A stretch of DNA of 64,000 nucleotides from Skermanella mucosa (GTDB lineage Bacteria > Pseudomonadota > Alphaproteobacteria > Azospirillales > Azospirillaceae), in the NCBI RefSeq assembly GCF_016765655.2, contig NZ_CP086108.1:186001-250000 (forward strand), read 5' to 3'. Position numbers and translations under genes: made by a program. The notes beneath the pieces are model-generated. The model was not told the origin of the DNA, did not search any database, and saw only the letters and a list, made by a program, of their open reading frames with translations. Of the stretch, positions 52,901 through 61,186 are shown piece by piece. Every line of letters starts with the position of its first letter. The stretch's first letter is position 1.

Positions 52901-54169
52901 ATGGGCATGACGCTCACCGAGAAGATCATCGCGCGGCACGCCGGGCTGGACCATGTCAAGCCGGGGCAGATCGTCTCGGCCAAGGTCGACCTGTGCATGG
53001 CCAACGACGCGACCATGCGGCTCAACGTCGACATCTTCGAGAACAAGGTCAAGGCGACCCGGGTGTTCGACCCCGACCGGGTGATCCTGATCATGGACCA
53101 CCAGGTGCCGGCCGACTCGCCCCAGACCGCCGAGGTCCACGACCTGTCCCGCCGGTTCGCCGAGCGCTACGGCCTGACATATTTCTACGAGACCGAGGGC
53201 ATCTGCCACCAGGTCATGGTCGAGAAGCATGTCGAGCCCGGCATGCTGGTGGTCGGCGCCGACAGCCACACCAATTCCTACGGCGTGATCGGCGCGGTCT
53301 CCTGCGGGATGGGCTCGACCGACGTGGTCGCCGTGATGGTCCGGGGCGAGACCTGGCTCCAGGTGCCCCACTCGGTCAAGGTCGAGCTGACCGGCAGCCT
53401 CGGCGCCGGGGTCTACAGCAAGGACGTGATCCTCAACTTGGTCAAGCGGACGACGGTCAGCGGCCTGACCTACAAGGCGGTGGAGTTCACCGGCCCAGGC
53501 CTGGACGGCATCGCCGTGCCGCAGCGCTTCACGCTGTGCAACATGACGACCGAGACCGGCGCCAAGTCCAGCATGATCGCCCCGGACGCCGCGACCTACG
53601 ACTATATCCGCGCGGTTCGCGGCTCCGCACCCGAGCCGGACCCGACCCTGTTCTCCGACCCGGACGCCGTTTACGAGCAGACCTACCGGATCGACCTCGG
53701 CTCCCTGACGCCCCAGGTGGCCCGCCCCCACTCGGTCGACAATGTCGTCGATGTCGGCGAGACCGCCGGAGTCGCGATCGACCAGGCGTTCCTCGGCGCC
53801 TGCACCAACGCCCGGATCGAGGACCTGCGGGAGGCGGCCAAGGTCATGGACGGACGCAAGGTCGCCAAGGGCGTCCGCTTCATGGTCACGCCGGCGTCGC
53901 GCTCGGTCTATCTCCAGGGCATGCGCGAAGGGCTGCTGGACACCTTCATGAGCGCCGGCGCGATCGTCAACCATCCCGGCTGCTCGGCCTGCTGGGGCGC
54001 CTGCCAGGGCGTGCTGGCGGCCGGCCAGACCATGATCTCCAGCGGAAACCGCAACTTCAAGGGCCGGGCCGGCAGCGCCGACAGCAACATCTACCTGTCC
54101 AGCCCCGCCACCGTCGCCGCCTCCGCCATCGCCGGCAAGATCACCGATCCCAGGGAATTCCTCCGATGA
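52901..54169 (+). CDS. LeuC-like hydro-lyase large subunit (second copy)
   Basis: A 422-residue aconitase-superfamily large subunit, clearly diverged from the first copy. Cluster ligands are in FLGACTNARIEDL and HPGCSACWGAC; GADSHTNSYGVIGAVSCGMG is the active-site block. GGGAGGA lies before the ATG, 20 bp after the first large subunit. The start overlap with the first small subunit suggests that this copy pairs with it. Substrate not assignable. Confidence 0.85.
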   Translation: MGMTLTEKIIARHAGLDHVKPGQIVSAKVDLCMANDATMRLNVDIFENKVKATRVFDPDRVILIMDHQVPADSPQTAEVHDLSRRFAERYGLTYFYETEGICHQVMVEKHVEPGMLVVGADSHTNSYGVIGAVSCGMGSTDVVAVMVRGETWLQVPHSVKVELTGSLGAGVYSKDVILNLVKRTTVSGLTYKAVEFTGPGLDGIAVPQRFTLCNMTTETGAKSSMIAPDAATYDYIRAVRGSAPEPDPTLFSDPDAVYEQTYRIDLGSLTPQVARPHSVDNVVDVGETAGVAIDQAFLGACTNARIEDLREAAKVMDGRKVAKGVRFMVTPASRSVYLQGMREGLLDTFMSAGAIVNHPGCSACWGACQGVLAAGQTMISSGNRNFKGRAGSADSNIYLSSPATVAASAIAGKITDPREFLR

Positions 54170-54678
54170 CCGACAAGACCATTGCGGACCCCATCGCCGG
54201 CCGGAGCTGGAAGCTCGGCCACGACATCGACACCGACCAGATCATCCCGTCCCAGTACCTGGTGCTGGGATCGCTGGCCCAGATGGCGACCCACTGCCTG
54301 GAGACCCAGCGCGGCGACTTCGCCAAGGAATGCCGTCCGGGCGACATCGTCGTCGCCGGGCGCAACTTCGGCTGCGGCTCCAGCCGCGAGCAGGCGCCCA
54401 TCGTCCTGAAGACGCTGGGGGTCGGCGCGATCGTGGCGCTGGGCTACGCCCGCATCTTCGCCCGCAACGCGATCAACAACGCGCTGCCGGTGATCGTGCT
54501 TCCGGAAGCGGAGCAGATTGCCGACGGCAGCCGGCTGCGGCTCGACCTCGCGGAGGGCGTGCTGGAGGACCTGGACGCCGGCAGGACCTACCGCTTCGAG
54601 CCCCTCGCCGGCCTGCCCGGCAGGATCCTGGAGGCCGGCGGCCTGATCAACTACCTGCGCGCGGAGCAGACGGCATGA
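54166..54678 (+). CDS. LeuD-like hydro-lyase small subunit (first copy)
   Basis: A 170-residue swivel-domain subunit with DIDTDQIIPSQYLV and RNFGCGSSREQAPIVLKTLGV, both family signatures. The loop after DQIIPSQYL decides substrate choice in LeuD and homoaconitase small subunits and differs here from the second copy. It overlaps its neighbours by 4 bp on both sides. Confidence 0.88.
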   Translation: MTDKTIADPIAGRSWKLGHDIDTDQIIPSQYLVLGSLAQMATHCLETQRGDFAKECRPGDIVVAGRNFGCGSSREQAPIVLKTLGVGAIVALGYARIFARNAINNALPVIVLPEAEQIADGSRLRLDLAEGVLEDLDAGRTYRFEPLAGLPGRILEAGGLINYLRAEQTA

Positions 54679-55229
54679 AGACCCGCATCGAAGGGCTGGC
54701 CTACGTGCTCGGTGACGACATCGACACCGACCAGATCATCCCCGCCCACCACCTTGTCTATTCCCTGTCCGACCCGGAGGAGCGCAAGCAGTACGGCCGC
54801 TTCGCCCTGTCGGGCGTTCCCGACCACCAGTGCGACGGCCCGTTCGTTCCGGAAGGCTGGCGGAGCCCCTACACGATCATCGTCGCGGGCGACAATTTCG
54901 GTAGCGGGTCGAGCCGCGAGCACGCCCCGGCCTGCCTGGAGATCGCCGGTGTCGAGGCGGTGATCGCCAACAGCTACGCCCGCATCTTCTACCGCAACGT
55001 CGTCGCCGGCGCCCGGTTCAGCCCGTTGGAGACGGAGGAGGCGCTGAACAAGGCGACCAGGACCGGTGACCGCCTGGCGATCGACCTGGAGAAGCTCGAG
55101 GTGGAGAACCTGACCCGCGGCACCCGCCATGCCCTGCTGCCCCTGGGCGAGGTCCAAGGCATCCTGGAAGCCGGCGGCCTCTTCGCCTTCGCCCGCCGGC
55201 ACGGCCTGATCGCCACGGCGGCGGGCTGA
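54675..55229 (+). CDS. LeuD-like hydro-lyase small subunit (second copy)
   Basis: A 184-residue swivel-domain subunit with DIDTDQIIPAHHLVYSLSD and DNFGSGSSREHAPACLEIAGV. The loop after the DTDQIIP element is longer (EERKQYGRFALSGVPDHQ) than in the first copy. It is the last gene of the four-gene operon. Large-small pairing between the four subunits cannot be read from the sequence alone. Confidence 0.88.
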   Translation: MKTRIEGLAYVLGDDIDTDQIIPAHHLVYSLSDPEERKQYGRFALSGVPDHQCDGPFVPEGWRSPYTIIVAGDNFGSGSSREHAPACLEIAGVEAVIANSYARIFYRNVVAGARFSPLETEEALNKATRTGDRLAIDLEKLEVENLTRGTRHALLPLGEVQGILEAGGLFAFARRHGLIATAAG

Positions 55230-55610
55230 AATTCAATCATCAACCAGGCAGGGCCTTCCCGGTAGAGTGCTAAGCCTTTGTTCGTTATGTCCGGACTTGA
55301 TCCACGGCTGTCCGGCAGGGTGATTGCCTATCCTGCCAAAGGGTTAATCACAGGCAGTAATACTTCGTTTTCGTCATGGCCGGACTTGATCCGGCCATCG
55401 TTCGCGGGAAGCATCGAAGCCTCCGTGCCTTGAGATCCGCGGGTCAAGCCCGCGGATGACGAACCGAAGGAGAAAACGGTCGCCAGGAATGTTCTCAATG
55501 GTTGACCGGCAAGTACCGTGCCGGACGAAGCATGGCACGGAATCGAGACAGGCCGTGAAGCCCCCCATCCGTGTCCAGACGGTAGGACGACTTCACGGCA
55601 TCCGCCGGCG
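55230..55610. other. Intergenic region with palindromic repeat
   Basis: A gap of about 380 bp between convergent genes. It contains the composite palindromic element at 55372-55461 and, near 55290-55316, a partial relative (TCCGGACTTGATCC...). No gene is evident; a 64-codon minus-strand frame here only reads through the repeat. Confidence 0.5.
55372..55461. repeat. Composite alphaproteobacterial palindromic repeat
   Basis: Two hairpins, with arms ATGGCCGGA/TCCGGCCAT-like (55376-55398) and ATCCGCGGG/CCCGCGGAT (55435-55457), lie between outer CGTCAT and ATGACG ends. The GTCATGGCCGGACTTGATCC form is well known as an interspersed repeat in alphaproteobacterial genomes. It may be mobilised by a RAYT-like or similar mechanism, and may also stabilise or end transcripts. 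Confidence 0.7.
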
Positions 55611-56168
55611 TCAGCGCCCGTAGAGCGCCGTCACCGACGCCTTCGCGATCGTGTTGGCGTTCACGAAGAAACCCACCATCGCGCCCGACGCCTGGCTGTC
55701 GAGCGGCAGGCTGTCCACCTTCAGGGCGTGGACCGAGAAGACGTAGCGGTGCGGCTTGTCGCCCGCCGGCGGGCACGCGCCGCCGAAGCCCGGTCCGCCG
55801 AAATCGGTGCGCCCCTCGACGGCGCCCGTCGGCAGCAGGCGCTTGGCGGAGTCGCCGGCCCCGGCCGGCAGGCTCGTCACCGACGGCGGCAGGTTGAACA
55901 CGACCCAGTGCCACCAGCCGCTCCCGGTCGGCGCGTCGGGGTCGTAGACGGTCACGGCGAAGCTGCGGGTGTCGGCGGGCGCTCCCGTCCACGACAGCGC
56001 CGGCGAGACGTTGCCCCCGGTGCAGCCGAACCCGTTCAGCACCTGGGCGGCGGCGAGGGTCTTGCCCTCCGCCACGTCGGGGCTGGACAGGCGGAACTCT
56101 TCCGCGGCGAGGGCGGGACCGGCCAGCAAGGCGCCGGCGAGAGCCAGCGGCAGCAATGCGGCTTTCAT
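55611..56168 (-). CDS. YbhB/YbcL family PEBP-like protein, secreted
   Basis: A 185-residue protein with signal peptide (LLPLALAGALLAGPALAAE) and the phosphatidylethanolamine-binding-protein fold. The core shows NVSPALSWTGAPADTRSFAVTVYDPDAPTG (D-P-D-A-P motif), WWHWVVFNLPPSV and GPGFGGACPPAGDKPHRYVF. Bacterial members are of uncertain function, proposed to bind lipids or small ligands. It lies convergent to the isomerase operon and shares no operon. Confidence 0.92.
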   Translation of the reverse strand: MKAALLPLALAGALLAGPALAAEEFRLSSPDVAEGKTLAAAQVLNGFGCTGGNVSPALSWTGAPADTRSFAVTVYDPDAPTGSGWWHWVVFNLPPSVTSLPAGAGDSAKRLLPTGAVEGRTDFGGPGFGGACPPAGDKPHRYVFSVHALKVDSLPLDSQASGAMVGFFVNANTIAKASVTALYGR

Positions 56169-56263
56169 GCGCTTTATCTCCCATATGGATGGATGGCCGG
56201 AAAGCTACCCCGATCCGCCCCCGGCTTTCGCGCCGCTGCCGCTCACAGCCTGTCCCGCTTCGC

Positions 56264-57157
56264 TCACCCTTCCCGGCCCCGTACTTCGGACGGCGGCATG
56301 CCGAACCGTTCCCGGAACCGGCTGGAGAACCGGGACGGCGAATCATACCCGCAGGCGAGGGCCACGTCGGCGATGCCGGCCCGCGTGGTCTGAAGAAGCC
56401 CCAGCCCGTGGGACAGCCTGCTTTCCGCCAGGATCTCGCGGAAGCAGGTACCCTCCGCCGCCAGCCGCCGCCGCAGGGTGGCCTCCGAGATCCCCAGCAG
56501 CCGCGCCGCTTCCGCCGCCGACCAGGGGAACTGCGGACGGGCCGAGATCATCAGCCGCACCTTCTGGATCGGTCCCTCGGCATCGGCCGGCGACCAGCCG
56601 ACGCCCCGCTCGGCCAGGGCCAGCAGCACTTCCGCAAGCCGGTGCCGGGCAAGGTCTTCCGACAGGGCCGGCGACGCCAGGCCGGCGACGGCGTGGATGA
56701 ACGACTCGGCGAGCGCCGGATCGTCCGGCAGCACCGCATGGCCCGGCGGGGGCCGGCGCCCCGCCAGGCGCGGCGGCGCCGGCACGGCCAGCGTCTCCCG
56801 GTCGAAGACCAGGGCGACGGCGCGGTAGAGGCCGGTCCCGGGATCGGGCAGGTTGGCGATGTTGGGTCTCTCCCCCGCCCGCAGGGCCACGAACCAACCG
56901 GCCGGGGCGACGGCGGTCCCGCCCTCCCCGTCATCCCTGATGTGCTTGACGCCGTCGATCACCGCCACCAGGCAGTGCTTGAGCACCGGCACGGCCCGGA
57001 GCCGCTGGGGCAGCGTGGCCGAGACGACCGCGACCGACCCGACCTCCGTCCGGCCGACGCCGCCCTCCCGCCCGTCGAGCAGGGACGGCAGCCGGCGCAA
57101 CGGCGTTTCCGCGCGCTGGAACTGTTCGGCGAAAGCTGGTCCGGTGGCTGCTGTCAT
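56264..57157 (-). CDS. AraC family transcriptional regulator
   Basis: A 297-residue regulator. The N-terminal two-thirds is an AraC_binding-like cupin or ToxR-regulated type domain (about 20-180). The C-terminal HTH_18 pair is at about 205-290, with AAEAARLLGISEATLRRRLAAEG and ADVALACGYDSPSRFSSRFRERFGMPP. ATG 57157 is selected over 57217, whose added residues are non-conserved. It lies upstream of the PEBP-like gene in the same direction with a 95-bp gap. Effector unknown. Confidence 0.88.
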   Translation of the reverse strand: MTAATGPAFAEQFQRAETPLRRLPSLLDGREGGVGRTEVGSVAVVSATLPQRLRAVPVLKHCLVAVIDGVKHIRDDGEGGTAVAPAGWFVALRAGERPNIANLPDPGTGLYRAVALVFDRETLAVPAPPRLAGRRPPPGHAVLPDDPALAESFIHAVAGLASPALSEDLARHRLAEVLLALAERGVGWSPADAEGPIQKVRLMISARPQFPWSAAEAARLLGISEATLRRRLAAEGTCFREILAESRLSHGLGLLQTTRAGIADVALACGYDSPSRFSSRFRERFGMPPSEVRGREG

Positions 57158-57414
57158 GGTCGGCGACGACCATACACCTTGTCGAAGGCCGGCGGCACCC
57201 AAGACACGTGAATGCACCCCGAGGGCACCGGCAGGGCCGCCGAACGCCTGGAACGCCTCGTGACGGAAAGGTTCGGGCGCGAACCGTACCCGGAGGAGAA
57301 TGCCGTCCGAAACCCCGGCCGGGTCAGAAGGTCGCGGCGGCCGTCCGACCCTTGCCGATGGTTGCGAAAGTATGCTGTTGTTCGCGCGACACCCCTCGAC
57401 CGGCGCCCGCGACC

Positions 57415-58452
57415 ATGCAAGCCTCCGACTCCCTGTACCACCGCCTGTTCTCCGACCCGGTGATGATCGAGCAGCTCGTGCGCGGCTTCCTGCCCGCCGG
57501 GATCGCCGCCCTGCTGGACTTCACCCGGCTGGAACGGGTCAACGCCAAGTTCCACGCCGCCTGGGGCGACCGGCGCGAGGGCGACGTGATCTGGCGCGTG
57601 CCGACCCTGGCGGGAGAGATGGTCCACATCTACCTGCTGCTGGAGTTCCAGGCGACCCCGGAGCGGTTCATGCCGGTGCGGGTGCAGGTCTATTCCGGCC
57701 TGCTCTGGCAGCAGATCATCGACGGGCGCGCCCTGGCGCCGGGCGGCCGGCTGCCGCCGCTGCTGCCGATCGTGCTCTATGCCGGCGAGGCCCGCTGGAA
57801 CAGCCCCGCCGCCACGACCGACCTCGTGGCCCTGCCGGAGGACTCGCCGCTCTGGCCTTGGCAGCCGCAGGTCCGCTATCATCTGATCGACGAGAAGCGG
57901 CTGCGCGCCGAGGACCTCGCCCGGCACGACAGCCTGGTGGCGCTGCTGTTCCGGATCGAGATCTGCGACCGGCCGGAGGACCTGCCCGGCTTGGTCGCCC
58001 AGGCGGTGGCCTGGTTCAAGGACCATCCGGGCCACGCGACGCTGCGGCTGGCGTTCGGCGATCTGGTGGCGCACGCGGTCGCGGGTCTGGTCGGCGGCTC
58101 ACAGGCCACGATGGTGCCGATGGATATCGAGGAGGTTCAGGGCATGCTGGCGGAACGCATCAAGAAGTGGGAAGAGGAACTCATCGCCAAGGGCAAGGCC
58201 GAAGGCATCGCCGAGGGCGAGGCCAAAGGCATTGCCCAGGGCGAGGTCAGGGGCGAGGCCAAGGGCAGGGCCGCCCTGCTCAAGCGCCAGTTCACCCGAC
58301 GCTTCGGTGTCCTGCCGGCGGATGTGGAACGGTTGATCGATACCGCGACGCCGGATCAACACGACGCCTACATGGACCGCCTGATGGACGCCCGCGCACC
58401 GGAAGACGCTTTCCCCGACCTCCTCCGCCCCGGAGCCGGCGTTCAACATTAG
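57415..58452 (+). CDS. Rpn family recombination-promoting nuclease/putative transposase
   Basis: A 345-residue protein of the Rpn (YhgA-like) PD-(D/E)xK group. The nuclease core lies near residues 10-120: HRLFSDPVMIEQLVRGFL, EGDVIWRV (Asp) and YLLLEFQATPE (Glu-x-Gln). Residues ~255-290 contain a run of KGxAEGxAxGEA-type repeats, a charged linker typical of these proteins, then a DUF4351-like tail (LKRQFTRRFGVLPADVERLI). Rpn proteins cut DNA and promote RecA-independent recombination. The intergenic DNA upstream (57158-57414) contains no other support for a gene. Confidence 0.88.
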   Translation: MQASDSLYHRLFSDPVMIEQLVRGFLPAGIAALLDFTRLERVNAKFHAAWGDRREGDVIWRVPTLAGEMVHIYLLLEFQATPERFMPVRVQVYSGLLWQQIIDGRALAPGGRLPPLLPIVLYAGEARWNSPAATTDLVALPEDSPLWPWQPQVRYHLIDEKRLRAEDLARHDSLVALLFRIEICDRPEDLPGLVAQAVAWFKDHPGHATLRLAFGDLVAHAVAGLVGGSQATMVPMDIEEVQGMLAERIKKWEEELIAKGKAEGIAEGEAKGIAQGEVRGEAKGRAALLKRQFTRRFGVLPADVERLIDTATPDQHDAYMDRLMDARAPEDAFPDLLRPGAGVQH

Positions 58453-58606
58453 GTCGGCCTTCGCCCGTCAGGGCGAACGCCGACACCCTGCACCGGCGCT
58501 CCGCCACGCTTTCGGCGTGAGCCGGCGCCCGAGGCCGGCATGCGACGACTGCCACCCATCGGCGCCGCACCCGCCTCACCACCAGGGCGCTTGAAAAATT
58601 TCCGAT

Positions 58607-58637
58607 CATAGGATAAAAAGCCGTTATCGATCCTATG
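58607..58637. promoter_or_regulatory. Inverted repeat upstream of the terminase-like gene
   Basis: CATAGGAT and ATCCTATG are perfect 8-bp arms separated by 15 AT-rich bases, 20-50 bp before the ATG at 58657. Position and symmetry suit an operator or a 5'-leader hairpin. Confidence 0.4.
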
Positions 58638-59191
58638 CAATCGAAGGCGCACCCCGATGACCGCAGCGGCCTCCCCGTCCCCCTCCATGTCCCGCCTCAC
58701 GCCGCGTCAGGAGGAGTTCTGCCAGGCCATGTCCATCGCCGGCGTCGGCGGGGCGGAGGCGGCGCGGCGTGCCGGTTACTCGCCCAACGGCGCGAAGCAG
58801 CGCGGCGCCTTCCTGATGCGCCAGCCGGAAATCCGCCTGCGCATCGACGCCATCCGGGCATCGCGCTGCAAGCTGCACCAGTCCCGGCTCGACGAGGCGG
58901 AAGGCCAGATCGCGGCCATCATCGACATGGCGCTGGAATCCAAACGCCCGGCCCTGGCGCTCCGCGCCGTCGAACTGCGCCTCAGGCTGTGCGGCGTGAT
59001 CCAGGACAAGCGTATCGCCCACCACTATCACGGCTGCCTCGACGGCGCCGCCCACCCCGACGCCGATCTCGAAAGCCTCGCCGCCGACCCGCAGGAGGAG
59101 TTGGACTTCCTGCGCACCTTCCCCGCCGCGGTTCCAGCCGCCGGGCCGGCCGCCGCTCCCGCCGGGGCGGATGACGCCGGAATGACCAAGG

Positions 59192-59196
59192 ATGAC
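59192..59196. repeat. IS target-site duplication, left copy
   Basis: ATGAC immediately left of the left inverted repeat; repeated at 60991-60995 immediately right of the right inverted repeat. Confidence 0.8.
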
Positions 59197-59228
59197 CTCG
59201 ACTTTGGCCATCCTAAATGGGACTTTGA

Positions 59229-59510
59229 TCAGGCCCTGATCCAGAAGAAGGGTTCCTCGGCGATGAAGTCGAGGGCGTCATCAAGGGGCATGATGGCGCC
59301 GAAGGGACCGGCGGGTCCCCAGGCGTCGCGTCGCCACCAGAGGACCTCGACCTCGTCGTCCTCGCCGGTCGGGCACAGGCGGGCGACCGGCGCGCCGGTG
59401 CGGGTGCTGACCAGCGAGTAGCCGTGACCGGCGCGCCGGGCGCGGACGCCACCTTGCGGCCAGGGGTGGGCGTGGATGCGCTGGAGCACGGGGTCGGTCT
59501 TGGCGGCCAT
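59229..59510 (-). CDS. Small passenger protein of the IS element
   Basis: A 93-residue protein beginning MAAKTDPVLQRIHAHPWPQG, with a Trp-rich VEVLWWRRDAWG middle and an acidic PLDDALDFIAEEPFFWI end. I do not recognise it. It is encoded inside the IS, divergent from the transposase with a 58-bp gap, and ends 6 bp from the left inverted repeat. Its good codon use argues that it is real. Confidence 0.55.
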   Translation of the reverse strand: MAAKTDPVLQRIHAHPWPQGGVRARRAGHGYSLVSTRTGAPVARLCPTGEDDEVEVLWWRRDAWGPAGPFGAIMPLDDALDFIAEEPFFWIRA

Positions 59511-59568
59511 GGCGATCTCCGCGGGGCGGGACTGTTGGGTCCAACACTCCAACCGCCCGGAGGGGACC

Positions 59569-60933
59569 ATGGACCGCCCTGACCCGCCGCTGCCCGAGGC
59601 GTTCTGCCGCTGGCTCGCCCCGGCGCTCGCTGTGTTCTCGCCGACCTGCCGGCCCCAGGCCGCCGCGCTGGCGGTCGGCGCCCTGCTGGCGCTTGGCCCG
59701 CGCACCGTGGCCGGCGCGCTACGCGCGCTCGGCCTGGCCGGACGGGCCGATTTCGCCACCTTCCACCGGGTGCTCAGCCGCGACGTGTGGTCCGGGCTGG
59801 CGCTGGCCCGGCGGCTCACCCGGGCGCTGGTGCGCGTGTTCGCCCCGCTCGGCCCGGTGGTGGTCGGGCTCGACCACACCCTGGAGCGCCGGCGCGGTCC
59901 CCGGGTCCGGCCGGCGGCACACTACTACGACCCGGTGCGCTCCTCGCGCGGGCGCAAGGTCACCAGCCGCGGCCTGCGCTGGGTCTCGGCCATGCTGCTG
60001 GCCGAGGTGCCGTTCGCCCGCAAGGTCTGGGCGCTGCCGATGCTCAGCGCGCTGGCGCCGAGCCAAGCCTTCTGCCAGGCCGAGGGCCGGCGATACCGGC
60101 CGGTCACGGCGTGGGCGCTCAGCCTGCTGCGCCTGGTGCGGCGCTGGCTGCCGGGGCGCGCCATGGTCGCGGTGATGGACGGCGAGTTCGCCTCGGTCGG
60201 CCTGCTGCGCGAGTTGGGCCGCGCAATGACCGTGGTGACCCGGCTCCGCCTGGACGCCCGGCTGTTCGACTTCCCGGCCCCGCGCCCGCCCGGCCGGGGC
60301 GGTCGGCCCGCCACCAAGGGCAAGGCCCAAACCAAGCTGGCCAAGCGGCGGCACGACGCGGGCGAGCCCTGGCAGCGCTTCGCCCTGCTGGTCCGCACCG
60401 GGCGTCGCCACGCGCGGGAGGCGGAGTTCATCTCCGGCACCGCGCTGTGGCACCACCCGGGGGAGCCGCCGGTCGCGGTCCGCTGGATCCTGGTGCGCTA
60501 TCCCGGGTCCAAGCGCGACCCCGACGCGTTGGCGTGCACCGACTTGACGGCCGACCCGCTGGTCATCCTCGGCTGGTTCTCCAGGCGCTGGCTGATGGAA
60601 CTCACCTATGAAGAGGCGCGCGCCCACCTCGGCGTCGAGACCCAGCGCCAGCACGCCGACAAGGCGGTGTTCCGCACCACCCCGGTGCTGTTCGGCCTGT
60701 ACTCGCTGGTCGCGCTCCATGTCCAGGCCTTCGCCGGCCAACTCGACCTGACCCCGCGCCGGGCGGCCTGGTACCCCAAGACCGCCCCGACCTTCGCCGA
60801 CGCCCTGGCTGCCGTACGCATCGCCCTGTGGACCGACCTGAATTTCGTCACAGCCCTGGATCCCGGCGAAACCGTCCAAATTCCTCGCACCGTCTACGTC
60901 AGGCTCGTCCAGGCCGCCGCTTATGCCCCCTGA
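59569..60933 (+). CDS. DDE-type transposase
   Basis: A 454-residue transposase. DDE candidates are Asp in VVVGLDHTLERR (about 104), Asp in AMVAVMDGEFASVG (about 205) and Glu in MELTYEEARAHLGVETQRQ (about 346), the last in a Y-x-x-E-x-x-x-H setting typical of IS4-clan enzymes. It ends 30 bp before the right inverted repeat. GGAGGGG precedes the ATG. It appears intact. Confidence 0.9.
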   Translation: MDRPDPPLPEAFCRWLAPALAVFSPTCRPQAAALAVGALLALGPRTVAGALRALGLAGRADFATFHRVLSRDVWSGLALARRLTRALVRVFAPLGPVVVGLDHTLERRRGPRVRPAAHYYDPVRSSRGRKVTSRGLRWVSAMLLAEVPFARKVWALPMLSALAPSQAFCQAEGRRYRPVTAWALSLLRLVRRWLPGRAMVAVMDGEFASVGLLRELGRAMTVVTRLRLDARLFDFPAPRPPGRGGRPATKGKAQTKLAKRRHDAGEPWQRFALLVRTGRRHAREAEFISGTALWHHPGEPPVAVRWILVRYPGSKRDPDALACTDLTADPLVILGWFSRRWLMELTYEEARAHLGVETQRQHADKAVFRTTPVLFGLYSLVALHVQAFAGQLDLTPRRAAWYPKTAPTFADALAAVRIALWTDLNFVTALDPGETVQIPRTVYVRLVQAAAYAP

Positions 60934-61186
60934 CCTATCAAAACCAATCCGAAGCCGCTCGTAGTCCCATTTAGGATGGCCAAAGTCGAGATGACCTTTC
61001 CGACGAACCGGCGCCGGCCGAAGCCGCTCCCACGCCACCCGCTCCCCGGAAACCCGTGGCCCGCCATCCCGTCCCGGATGACCCCATGATGACCGCCAGT
61101 GACCTTCCCGCGGTTTCGCACAGGATGACCTTCCCGCCGACCCGGGCCGCCGCCGGCCCCGCAAGCCCCTGAGTCCGGAGACACCG

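Larger units (their letters stand above)
59197..60990 (+). mobile_element. Complete insertion sequence, about 1.8 kb
   Basis: Bounded by 27-bp perfect terminal inverted repeats (59197-59223, starting CTCGACTTTGGCC, and 60964-60990, ending GGCCAAAGTCGAG), with a 5-bp ATGAC direct repeat outside. It encodes a DDE transposase on the plus strand and a small passenger frame on the minus strand. The transposase suggests the IS4/IS701-like group, but the family is not certain. Identical ends and an intact transposase suggest recent insertion. Confidence 0.92.
58657..61172 (+). pseudogene. Terminase-small-subunit-like gene split by an IS element
   Basis: The 5' part (58657-59196, 180 codons) encodes an N-terminal helix-turn-helix region, TPRQEEFCQAMSIAGVGGAE and ARRAGYSPNGAKQRGAFLMR, like phage terminase small subunits. 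A helical domain and an Ala/Pro-rich linker follow. The IS inserted after codon 180. The frame resumes exactly in phase after the target duplication (60996-61172, 59 codons with stop), so removing the IS plus one ATGAC copy restores a 238-residue protein. As it stands, translation runs into the IS and stops at 59421. It lies 14 bp upstream of a paralogous gene. Confidence 0.85.

Noticed and set aside
55374-55568. 64-codon minus-strand frame
   Set aside because: It only translates through the palindromic repeat element.
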